Part shown: positions 47,483-57,720 of the stretch, piece by piece
Position numbering within the stretch: position 1 is the first letter of the stretch
Layout: each line of letters opens with the position of its first letter
NCBI RefSeq assembly: GCF_025602895.1
Contig: NW_026516210.1
Coordinates: 682,001 to 746,000, forward strand
Source of the DNA: Polychytrium aggregatum
Taxonomy: Eukaryota > Chytridiomycota > Chytridiomycetes > Polychytriales
DNA length: 64,000 nt
Reading direction: 5' to 3'
Translations under genes and position numbers: made by a program
The notes under the pieces: generated by a model
The model's input: only the letters and a program-made list of their open reading frames with translations
Told to the model about the DNA's origin: nothing
Database searches by the model: none

Positions 47483-48066
47483 ATGGGCAACCACCATTCC
47501 AAGCCGGGCAGCCCCGCCTCTGGCTCAAAGTCGTCGGCAATGCCAAAGAAACACTCGTCAAGCCAGCAGCCGTCCAGCAGCCCAAGCGCTGCCAAGTACA
47601 AGCACCTGGTTGTCCACAGCAGCGGCGGCATCCTCCCGCTGACGCTGCAATCCAGCCAAGTGCGTAAGCGTAGTTTGCAGACGGACTGGAGAAGCTCGGG
47701 ATGGACATGGTGGGGTTTTGGGCGGCTGGCAAGGACAAGCTGTGCTCCGCAATGATTGCTCGACCTACCGTGATGATTGCTCGACTCGATGTGATGATTG
47801 CTTGGCCTACCGTGATGATTGCTTGGCCTGCGTGGCTCTGGGATATCTGGCATGTTGAGGCAGCGCCCTTCCTCGACACCCGGTGATATGCTTGGCCTGT
47901 GCGATACGGGCATGCCCCTGGCGGAGCAGCGGTCATCGTGGATCTGCCAAGCGCTCATCGGCCGGATGCAGCGGCTTCTGGACGATCGTGTGGGTTCCGT
48001 TTGCTCGCTTCTGATCCCCCCCCCTCTTCCCCTGTGTCTGCAGGAGCCGTCCAAGAACAGCAACAG

Positions 48067-48097
<31 letters not shown>

Positions 48098-51000
48098 GGC
48101 AGCGGCGCTGAGACTAGGCCCGAGGCCGGCCCCGACCCGCTGCAGTTGCCGGCCCTGCAGCAGATCACCCCACTGTCGAACTCGGTGCTTGCGCCGCTCA
48201 CGACCGAGTGCTCGCGCTTTTACATGCCGTCTCTGTACGATCTCGGCAGCAGCAGCAAGCCCCAGAGTCCGCCAGCGCAGGCGAGCGAATGTATGTATAG
48301 CGGCCGTCGGAAGCATCGGGGGCATCGGGGGCATCGAGGGATGTGCGCAAGTCAGATCGGCGATGCAATGGCGATGCAATGGCGATGCAATGGCGATGCG
48401 ATGGCTTGGGCTGTCCCATTCCATCTCGCCGTTTGTACATTTGATTGTTTGCACATCCCACCCATCGACCCCTCCCGTATGCACCAACCTCGTCCTCAAC
48501 ACCATCTCCCCCCCCCGTCCACTGCACCGGCATTCCGCTCCCATCGCACCCATCCCGCCGTGCGCATCGCTGCCAACGTGCGGCGGGTCACACGGTGGTG
48601 TGCCGCTCCTGTCCGGGGGCGGCCTGCTCGCCGCTGTTCGCTCGGCCGCACATAGAGGCTGTCGCCTGCCGCTCGTCCTCCCCATCGCCTGTCTGTCTGC
48701 GCCGTCTTGCATCGTCTCTTTTATCGCCCCGCTCCGGCTCCGTCCTGCTCGATTTTACTTTGCCTCGCTTCTCACCCCGCCTTCGGCTCTGCCCCCTTGC
48801 AGTCCAGCCCTGTCCCGACCAGGCTTCCCTGTCCTGTCCCGTCCCTGCCGCTGGACCACAACAGTCCCTCGAATCTGCCGCCTCCGCAGAAGCCTCGACC
48901 CCATCTGCTCCTGCTGCCTCGTCTGCAGCAACAGCCTCCCTTGGACCCGCAACCTCCCACGACAGCGTTGTCTCGGTCGACTCCATCACCTCGTCGATCG
49001 AGCTTGTCTCCGCTGTGCCTGAGCCTGTTTCTGCATCTTCACCGATACCGCCTGCTCCCCTCCAAGCGCCGCCGTCCTTCCTGGATTTTGTTAGCAGCTT
49101 GACCGGCTTCCGCCCCCCGAACCCCCCGGAGCCATCGGAGCCGTCAGAACCGTCAGAACCCCTGGAGCCTTCGCGGAATTCATCATCCACAGAACGCCCA
49201 TTTGCCCCTGCACAAGCCTTGATGTCCGCAACCATCACCGAGAATGTCCTGGCACACTATGCGAGCCCCGGTATCTCGCCCACAAGCTCCCCCGAGCCGT
49301 CAAAACCGTCGACCGGTATGCAGCTCGCCCCCGGTGCCGATGGTCTGCCGATGGCCGTGTTATATTTCATTGGCATCGCATTTCACGCTTTTGCACTCAC
49401 ACTTTAACGCTTTGCATCCAAATTTGCTTGACCCCAGGATACGACGACGTCCCAAAGCCAAAGACGCCTCCGCCGACACCCCCGTTTCCCGACCAGCCTC
49501 TTGCCACCAATCGCCAGACGCCTTCGCGCCTGTACTTCACCGTCGTCGGCAGCGACGTTGACAACTACACCTCCGAGAGCACCGACAGCGACGAGGACGC
49601 CACCACCAACAGCGCCAAGCTCGAGTATTACGCCGAGGCAGCCCGCCAGGCGGCCCTCGAAACCACCCAGTGGTTTTCAAGCTCGGACCGCAAAGACAGC
49701 AGCGCCAGTACCCGCAGTGGCTCGTCCATCTCCTCGTCGATTCCTGTCCGACCCATGTCAGTAGACCAGGCTCCACATGAGCGGCTTCGTCCGCGCGGCT
49801 CCCTCGCCAGCCGCCGGTCGTCGTCGGTCGGCTCCAACCGTGGCCTGCAGCCGCCGCGCCTCAACCTCAGCAACGTCAAAGCCCAAGGCGCCAAGGAGGA
49901 CAGCCCCAACTCGGGCAGTAGCAGCAAGCCTGGCACCCGCCTTTCCCGACTGGGCGCACAGCTCCACCTGGATCAACTGCCCATCTGGCTGGAGACTCTG
50001 TGTGCCATGGATCCATCCGAGTGCGCCAAGCGCCTCCGCTCCAACTTTCGCGATCTGGAGGAGTATCAGTCCGAAAACCTCAGGTCCGACTCGAAGCGCT
50101 TTCTCTCGGGCATCTCGAGCGAGCGTGAGAACCTTCGCCGCAACCGGTACAACGACATTGTCCCCTTCGACTGCAATCGGGTCGTGCTCAAGACGCTCTC
50201 GAACGGATCCGACTACATCAACGCCTCGCCCATCACGCTCCGCCACTCGGGCCAAGTTGGCTACATTGCCACCCAGGGCCCGCTCGCCCAGACCTTTGGC
50301 GAGTTCTGGCAGATGGTTTGGGAGCAGCACTCACGCGTCGTGGTCATGCTCACCAAGGAGGAGGAGCGCGGCCGCATCAAGTGCCACAAGTACTGGCCCG
50401 ACTCGGTTGGCCGGCCTCGCAAGTACGAACTCGGCATGGGCGTGCTCTCGGTCGAGCTGTTGGAGGAACGGCTGGTATCGATGCCGCTGTTCCCGGACGT
50501 GACCCCGACCACGGCCAAGGACGACGGCGACAGCCTGAGGAGCGCCGGTGCCCTCAGCCTCGAGTCGCCCGAGCACTCGACCGTCCAGCGCGACTTTCGC
50601 CTGTCGCTCGTCCAGAACGGCCAAGAGTCCGAACGACGGGTGACCCAGCTCCACTTTACCGGCTGGCCGGACCGCAAGCGCAGCCATTCGAACGTTGTGC
50701 TGGCGCTCATCGAGCAGGCCAACTCCCTGCAGAGCAGCTACGCTGGCGAGGCCGCTCCGGGTCCGATTGTGGTGCACTGCAGCGCCGGCTGCGGCCGCAC
50801 CGGGGCGTACATCTGCATCGACAGCGTTCTGCGCCAGCTGCGGCGGCTGCCGCAGTCCCTGCGCAGAGAGCAAGCCGACGACGCCATCTTTCGGACCGTC
50901 AAGCGCCTGCGGGACGAGCGCATCGGCATGGTCCAGACCTTTGACCAGTTTGCGTTCTGCTACGAAGCCGTCGTCACACAGCTGGGATACTGGCAGAAGG

Positions 51001-51374
51001 GATACGACCGCCCCAACGATAACGATGCCGACGACGGCCTGGCGCTGGACAGCCAACTCGCCGAGCCGGCGCCCACCACGCCGCGCCCCAGGCTGGTGAT
51101 TGCCGCCGACCAAGCCAGCAGCGACGACTCTGCAGGCGACGCCCACGAAGACCTGGCCGCCAGCAAGAAGACGGGCAAGTTCAAGGGCAAGGCGCGGCTG
51201 GTGACCGTCAGCCCCGACGAGGTTGTGATGCCGCAACCACGATTCAAGGCCCGTCTGCTGCGCGAGATGCCCGACTCGCCGCTGGAGCTGTCGACACCGT
51301 CGACGCCGAGCGGCGAAGAGCGGTCGTTCTCGTGGGACCAGGTGCAGATCGTCTCACGCAGCCATGAGGAGTAG
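47483..51374 (+). CDS. Classical protein tyrosine phosphatase with N-myristoylation motif
   Basis: Four exons in consistent phase (47483-47659, 48044-48290, 48803-49315, 49438-51374) give 957 residues. The start [10 protein letters not shown] fits an N-myristoylation signal, which would tether it to membranes. Residues 10-480 are Ser/Pro-rich and probably disordered. The catalytic domain spans about 520-850: [36 protein letters not shown], the WPD loop (D725), the signature [11 protein letters not shown] (C761, R767) and the Q loop QTFDQFAFC. All catalytic residues are present, so it should dephosphorylate phosphotyrosine. The C-terminal 110 residues are low-complexity. It resembles yeast Ptp2/Ptp3 and fission yeast Pyp only at the domain level. 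Exon 2 carries a Ser/Asn run from an AGCAAC repeat. Confidence 0.93.
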
Positions 51375-52740
51375 ACGGCCAGGACCATGTTCGCAAGCAC
51401 CTCCATCGCGGTTGCAGTTGAAGTTGAAGTTGAAGTTGAAGTTGTACTTGTACTTGTCGCCGCCCCCTGACTATTCTTTCCCCTGATCGTTCCCACTCAT
51501 CATCCTCGCCATTTGGCCACTCCTTCATCGATTCATTTCATTCTTCTCTCACATGGCTCTCCGAGCATTCGACGGCGGCATGTCCGTTGGTCCTCCGGCC
51601 TGTTTGTGCTCTACTCTGTTCTGCTCTGCTCTGCCCTGCACTGCTCTGCCCATCCCTGCTGCGTGTCTGTCTCCCCTCCCCTTAGAAGTCCACACATGTC
51701 GTTTCCTTTTCCTAGAGTGGTGCACCAACGCAGCCCGTTTTCCCTTCGAGATCCGCCCCAGTGCACAAAAACCATTTTTTCTTGCAAAATGAGACAAGAC
51801 AACACCGCCCCTGTCTTTGAGCCAGGCCTTCTGAATAATGAATATACAAACGTCCCTTCACTTCACTCACCGCTCTCGGAAACCCTTTCCCCCCTCCCCT
51901 CCGAACAATGTCACGACTGAGTCTGGTTTTTGTTGCACTGGCAGCGGAGCAGCGTTCCTCCGATCCGGCGACAGCGGAAAGTAGCAGCGATAGCCACGCT
52001 CCCACACCGTCTTCCTCAGAGGGCACCGACACTCGCCGCCTGTGCATGGTGATTTGATCTTCGCATAGAATGAGACCTCGACAGGGTGGATCATTTTTGC
52101 CATATCAAGGTCAATTAATATGCGGTTGCCGTTGCCGCTGCCGTTGCCGCTGCGGCTGCGGATTTGATGTGGGTGGGCGGTGAAGGTGGAGGTGGTGGTG
52201 GAAGGAATGGGGGGGGGATATGCGACATTATGGGTTGCGAGAAGGGCTCGGCTCACGATGCGATGGATCAATGGGGCTTGTGGGAGACGCAGCGGCCACA
52301 CCCAGAAGCCATTGTCCGAGTCGCTCTGATGGGCACAGCGGGGGATCGCGAGTGGGCGAGGAGTGAGGCGAGCAGATCAAGATATGGAGGGAACAGATCA
52401 AGAACGGGGCGAATGGATCAGGAAGCCAAAGAAATTCGTCGGTCACCGGACCAGCGCGGTCCATATGCCCCAAAGAGGCAGGATGAAATGCATTCGGCAC
52501 ATTGACACACTTGGGCAATGTTGGTCGGCCGTCTGGGCTCGGCCAACGGTGACGTGGCCAGATCGATCGGCGACGACGGTCGCAGACAGCTCCAGCTCGA
52601 TGGCCACATCCGGCGCAATGGCCATTTGCAGCCCCACGAACCGATTCGGCGCAGCGCAGCGACCGAACACCTATTCCGGTTTGTGCATCCACTCGATAGG
52701 CTCATAGTGCTACTCGGGTCGAATTGATATTAACCATTGA
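51375..52740. other. Intergenic region with short repeats
   Basis: No gene seen. It holds GTTGAAGTTGAA repeats (51415-51442), CTCTGCTCTGC repeats (51610-51650) and a G-rich stretch (about 52165-52220) with a run of nine G that could form a quadruplex. Confidence 0.5.
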
Positions 52741-52812
52741 GGGCTGATAGTGTAGTGGTAGCATACTTGCTTTGGGTGCAAGTGGTCGCGGGTTCAAACC
52801 CCGCTCGGCCCC
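52741..52812 (+). tRNA. tRNA-Pro (anticodon UGG)
   Basis: 72 nt with a full cloverleaf: acceptor GGGCTGA/TCGGCCC, a D arm with AGTGGTA in the loop, anticodon stem CTTGC/GCAAG around loop TTTGGGT (anticodon TGG at 52773-52775), variable TGGTC, T arm GCGGG/CCCGC with loop TTCAAAC, and discriminator C. The A box (TAGTGTAGTGG) and B box (GGTTCAAACCC) serve as internal RNA polymerase III promoters. There is no intron and CCA is not encoded. A T run at 52819-52824 could terminate transcription. Confidence 0.96.
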
Positions 52813-54425
52813 CAGCGATGTGTTTTTTCTTGCCCTGCCCAAATTCACTCAACTTCACTCCAACTCCCAGCTCTGCTTTTGCCATCCGCCTCCACTTGCC
52901 CTCGCGAGTTTGCTGTGCTGCAAACCGTCCCCGTGTCCAGCGTGCCCACCAACAAAAAGCCAGCTCGGCCGTGCCCAGACAGCGTCCCGTGGCCGGTCCC
53001 TTTCTCTTTTTCCTTTGACTCCAGGCTCACACAGACGCGTGCGGCGCCACATGAAAAAAGAAAGGCTTCTGTCCCCGTTACTTGCTTGGTTGGGTGTCCA
53101 CCGCTGATTTCCTGGGCATCCAATCCGAGCATCCACGGACGAGCAGCCAAGCCCCAGCACTCGATACCCAGATGCTCCAATATGTCCAGCGCTTGAATGT
53201 CGAGTGGTGAATGCCGGGTGGTGAATGCCCGGCGGTGAATGCCCGGTGGTGAATGCCCTAATACCCCAATACCCCAATACCCCAATACTTCAATACCCCA
53301 ATGCCTCAATACTCCAATAATCCGATACTTCGTTGCTTCAATCTGCCCAGGTCTCAAGACCGCCCCGACAGGTCTTCCCCATGTCTGCTGAGCAGCCTTC
53401 CCCCCGGGTATGGTCTCTGCCCGCGCTCGGCCCCCCTGCTTGGCTACTTGTCCTGCCCGGGCAATCGCACGCATGCTCCATGAGCCCCCAGTGGGCCTTG
53501 GTGCACCCAACAAGGCCGGCTTCCCCCGCTCCTTCTGCAGCGCAAGCGCAAATCCGAGCACGAAATGGACACCCGCCGGCACTCTTCGACTTTTGCGAGC
53601 TGCCCTCGGGACTGCCCGTCTTCGCTGTCTGCTCGTCTCGACTGCTTGGCCCGACGCCCTCCAGTCGTCCGCCAGCTCGCTCTCCCCACACTCTTCGTGG
53701 TGGTGGTGGTTCTTTGCAGAGGTACGCTGTGGCTGCTGTATGCAGAAAGTCACAGCCTCGTCTGCAGCACCGTCCTCCGTCCTCCAGCCATTCGCCGCGA
53801 TCGTCTCCTGTTTGCCGATGGGAAGAGACCCACCACTGGCTGTCCGTGGCCCGGAAAGGCGGCTGCTGGCTGGTCCACAGGACGAAACTTGTGGTTGCCG
53901 GGTGCTGCTGAGGGGCCAAAGCTCCCTCCGGCGTGTCTTTCCGCTTTACCGCCAAACCCGCCCTGACTCTTGCCGTCATCCTGTCCCAGATCGGCGCTAT
54001 GAACTAAGATCCAAGCGACCTGCCGCCCGCCTCGTCTTGTCTGCCGTCTTGTTCCTCCCATCAGCGCCAATATCGTCAACGCCAAATATCACCAACGTCG
54101 GCTCTTCGCAATGTCTGGTGAGCCGACCTCCCTCCTTCCCCCCCATGCCGCCATCTGTCTCCCCGCCTCTCAGGAACATGGATTCCATCTGCTCGTCTCC
54201 GATAATGCATTTCCGCAGCGGGAAGGGGCCCCTGGGCATAGTGCCTTCCCAGCCTCCCCCTCTCCCTTTGTCCGTGAATATCGCCGCTGAAGACCTGGCC
54301 GCTGACCATGCCGCACAATGCCCCGACTCTGTCAATCGCACCGTTTGTCCTTGGCCCGCCTTTCCGATGCGCCATGCGCATCGGCTCTCTCGGATGCGTG
54401 GAATCATAACCAAACTTGCACTGTG
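52813..54425. other. Region between tRNA-Pro and the LRR receptor gene
   Basis: About 1.6 kb. It contains two minisatellites (53205-53260 and 53255-53335). Frames of 300 residues or more on both strands are translations of repeats and pyrimidine-rich DNA. The signal-peptide exon of the LRR receptor may lie in 53990-54420 but could not be identified; a hydrophobic stretch encoded at about 54023-54073 is one candidate. Confidence 0.45.
53205..53335 (+). repeat. Two adjacent minisatellites
   Basis: First, four imperfect units of a 15-bp GGTGAATGCCCGGTG sequence (53205-53260). Then about nine imperfect units of AATACCCC (to about 53335), drifting to AATACTTC and AATGCCTC forms. Confidence 0.85.
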
Positions 54426-56911
54426 ATGTCGTCGATGACCTCTCCAGCCCACGACAGTACCGACTGCACCATCATTCGACCATGGCTCGCTCGCAGCGAC
54501 TGCTGCTCCTCGTCTGCGGTGGAGTGCGTCCAAAACCGAATCGTTGGGCTGTGAGTCTCCTTGCCCTTTGCTCCGCCATGGCTACTTGATACATGGGCCG
54601 CCGTCACTTGTCCGGACACGATGCCTGCCATGTCGGCCAGACGACTAATAGCAACGATGGGTTTGGATGATCTGCTCTGCTCTGCTCTGCTCTTGATCGG
54701 ACTTTGGCCATCCCGCCGACCTCTTCTCGACTCCCAGATATCTGTCGAGCTCACAGCTGAGTGGGTCGATACCTGCGTCTATTGCAAAGCTTCAGAACTT
54801 GCAAGTCCTGTGAGTATTTGCACACCAACCGGGGGACGCTCGCCTCTGGATGGACTCACGGTGCCGATATATGCCCAAGCCGCATCCGCATATCGACATT
54901 GGCATGTGGGGCGGCACTTGCGAAGGTGTCGATGGCGCTGCTACTGGCATATTCCCCCCTATCTGCTGACAATGGCCGCCCCTTCTTCGACACCAAACTC
55001 ACGGCTGCCTCGATCTCCAGCGATCTTTCCAACAACCGGCTCGTCGGAGCGATCCCCGCCGAAATTGGCGCGCTGCCGTCCCTCAAAACCATGTATGCCT
55101 GATTATCTGTCTATCTGTCTATCTGTCTATCTGCCTGTCTGTCTCCCGCGTCTGCTTCGAGTCTCCCACCCCCCTATCGTATTCGCCGCGAGATCCATAG
55201 ATTGCTCCGGCTGCACCAGTCATTCATGGGGCTGAAGAGTCTCAAGTTGACATTGTTCTTGCTTGCTTGCCTCTCCATAGAAACCTCTCCAACAACAACA
55301 TTAACGGGACCATCCCAGCCGAGATTGGCCGCCTTACCCGCCTCGAGAACATGTGGGTTGCACCGCCATGCTCCAGAGTAAAACCCCTGGACAAGACCGC
55401 CGATTCATTTGCCGTTGCTAATGCGGCCATCATTCGCTCTGCTCACAGCAATTTGCAGAGCAATCAGCTCTGGGGCCGAGTCGACCTAGACTGGTGGAAT
55501 CTGACGGCCCTGCAGCAAGTGTGAGTAGTCCTGCCGCACCCACGCCCATGCTTGGCCGGTGGCATTCGCTGGGCTGCTGGGCGTTATCGCTGATGTTCTC
55601 CAATCCTGGCTCGGGCGGTGTCCTTGTTACCCGTTCGCTGACTCGGCCAAACCCTGCTCCCTCCCGCAATCGCAATCGCAATCGCAATCGCAATCGCAAT
55701 CGCAATCGCAATCGGGCAGAAACCTTGACGACAACTCTCTCTGGGGAACGGTGCGCCTCAGACAGTGCTCATCCAACGAGACCCACGAACAAGCCGGCCT
55801 TGTGTGGAACTTTGGAGGACTGGACTGTTTCCAGACGACTGTCGCAAACCCAGCCGTCCTGCCCTCCACCACCTCTGTCGCCCCGGCCCTGATGGGCTCC
55901 CCGACGGTAGCAGCCAGCTCCACCAACCCGGCTCCTTCGGGCCTGTTCTCGGACCCATACGGCGGACCCATGATCGCCCTGTGGATCCTGGCTGGAGTTG
56001 CCCTGATCTCCGTGGTCGTCTCGGTCGTTCATGTCTGGCGGAGACGACGCCTTCGCAAGCACCAGCTCGGAGAAGGCAAGCCAGAGGATCCCGAGCAAGC
56101 CCGGCAGACAAACTCGCTCGAGTCCCTGCCCACCCAGCCGAGCCTATCGTTGCAAAACCCATCACCGTCCCCGTCGCCATCGTCATCACTGGTGCCGTCG
56201 CCGCCGGCCGTTTCTCTGCCACCACCTTCATCCCTCCAGCCGTCTCCGTCGCCGCCACTGTCGTTCCTGCCGTCCCATCGATCGTCGCTGTCGTTCCTGC
56301 CATCCCATCGATCGTCGTACTCAGCCCGGAGTATCACTGCCCGTGACGGCGCTCACGGCACCCACGGATCTGCCGGTCTGCTCAAATCCAGCTTTGAAAA
56401 CTCCAAGCGGATTCGATCGATGGAGCAGCTGATTCTTCAAAAGTGCCTCAACCAGCTCGAGCTCTACCACCAGCCCAACGATTCGGGTGAAAACCTGGCG
56501 CGGCTCTCGGTCCAGAGCGGCGTCAGCTCCATTCCGAACCGAAGCATCCGGAACTCGGCCTACAGCGACCGCAAGCTCAACTTTTACCAGGCCATCGAGG
56601 CTCACGCCGGGAACGAGTCTGAGCTGGATCTGGAAGTCGGCGACTTGGTGATCCTGACGCAGTTTCTGGACAGCACGCGTGCCGAGGTATGTGGCTGGCG
56701 TGGGAATCCTGGTTCTTGAGAGCATCACGAACGGATGGGCCAAGACACTGCAGACGCATGGATCGTTTGCACAGTGGGCGGATCGTCTCTGGATGCAACT
56801 GCCCACTCACTCTGCCTCCATTGTCCTCCTCAGGCCATCAAGGAGAGCACCGGGGCGCTCGGTGTCGTGTACATCACCAAGATCCTCCCAACCACCCGCT
56901 CCATACCATAG
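54426..56911 (+). CDS. LRR receptor-like membrane protein with a C-terminal SH3-like domain
   Basis: Seven exons from the ATG at 54426 (54426-54550, 54738-54809, 55021-55092, 55281-55352, 55449-55520, 55720-56686, 56834-56911) give an exact 485-residue frame. An LRR cap (DCTIIRPWLARSDCCS...VECVQNRIVGL) precedes five repeats of the plant-like LxxLxLxxNxLxGxIPxx type (LSGSIPASIAKLQNLQVL, LVGAIPAEIGALPSLKTM, INGTIPAEIGRLTRLENM). A Thr/Ser stalk and a membrane helix at about 222-244 (MIALWILAGVALISVVVSVV then WRRRRLRK) follow. The cytoplasmic side is Ser/Pro-rich and ends in an SH3-like stretch (FYQAIEAHAGNESELDLEVGD then GVVYITKI) lacking the usual Trp pair. Each internal LRR exon is exactly 72 nt. 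No signal peptide is present with this start, so an upstream exon is probably missing. Confidence 0.75.
55665..55712 (+). repeat. (CGCAAT)8 microsatellite just before a splice acceptor
   Basis: Eight perfect CGCAAT units end 7 bp before the acceptor of the large exon at 55720, so they replace the usual pyrimidine tract. Confidence 0.93.
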
Positions 56912-57720
56912 TCCGCTTATCCCCCTCCCTGCTTCTAGACCTATAGCGTTCGCACTGGGCGCAGCCTCCGTATCATCGAGACCATATTCTCAACCTGCCT
57001 TCCTCCACCTCTCCGTCGAACCATCACCTTCCACCCTGTGGCTCAGCAGCACGTCCCGTTATTCTAATTCGACACTACCCTATCCCTTCGATTCCCCCCC
57101 CCCTTGATCTCGGGTTCGGCACGGCTTCTTTGCCTGCTGTGCATATTTGGTTGATCCAAACATGATGCAGTCGCAAGTACGGATGTCGCTTCCTCAGCCC
57201 CTTCCCCTCCCCCCCTCCTTTCCCTCATTCCTGCCAAGCCTGCAACACAGTGCATCCACCGAGACTCACACCGATACCTCTTGTGCCATCCTTTAATGAC
57301 TCGCTTGGCAAAACCCGAATACCTCATTACCGCCCCGCCCCCTCCATTCCTCTCCCTTGCTATGCCTTTGGTCCCTATCCATCTCATCCGTGCGCGTCGT
57401 CCTCTTAGCGCCGGCAATCCTCGCTTTTTCCTGCCCCGCACACCACCCATCTCTCCTGCCCAGTATTTGTCGGAAGCAACAGAAAGATCACGATCTATTC
57501 GGTGAAACATGCGCTTTCTCGCCTTGGTCACCCCTCCCCGCTGCGGCTGGCTGTGTCTCGTCAAAGATGTGCTCTACGCTCGTTGTCGTCGCTGCCGTCG
57601 CTGCCGTCGCTGCCATGAGGGCCCGGATGCACATCTGGCCATCGATCTGGTCGTCGATTTGGATCGGCAATCGGTGCCATCAAACTTGGTCGTGTCTTGC
57701 CTCGCCGCCGCCAGGGCCAG
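56912..57720. other. Intergenic region between convergent genes
   Basis: Shared 3' flank, pyrimidine-rich on the plus strand, with CGTCGCTGC repeats near 57585-57615. A minus-strand frame of 166 residues here is Arg/Gly-rich and lacks any family feature. Confidence 0.45.

Noticed and set aside
46602-47667. Plus-strand frames of 346 and 328 residues before the phosphatase
   Set aside because: They overlap in two frames, translate simple repeats (CTTGTGCTG, CTCGCAGCC) and pyrimidine-rich leader, and run into the real phosphatase exon out of frame.
52845-53753. Minus-strand frame of 302 residues
   Set aside because: Its centre is the translation of two minisatellites; there is no family signal.
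53410-54426. Plus-strand frame of 338 residues
   Set aside because: Composition is Pro/Ser/Arg/Cys-rich without a domain. It might contain an upstream exon of the LRR receptor, but this is not supported.
57064-57564. Minus-strand frame of 166 residues
   Set aside because: Arg/Gly-rich antisense of a pyrimidine-rich 3' flank; no family signal.
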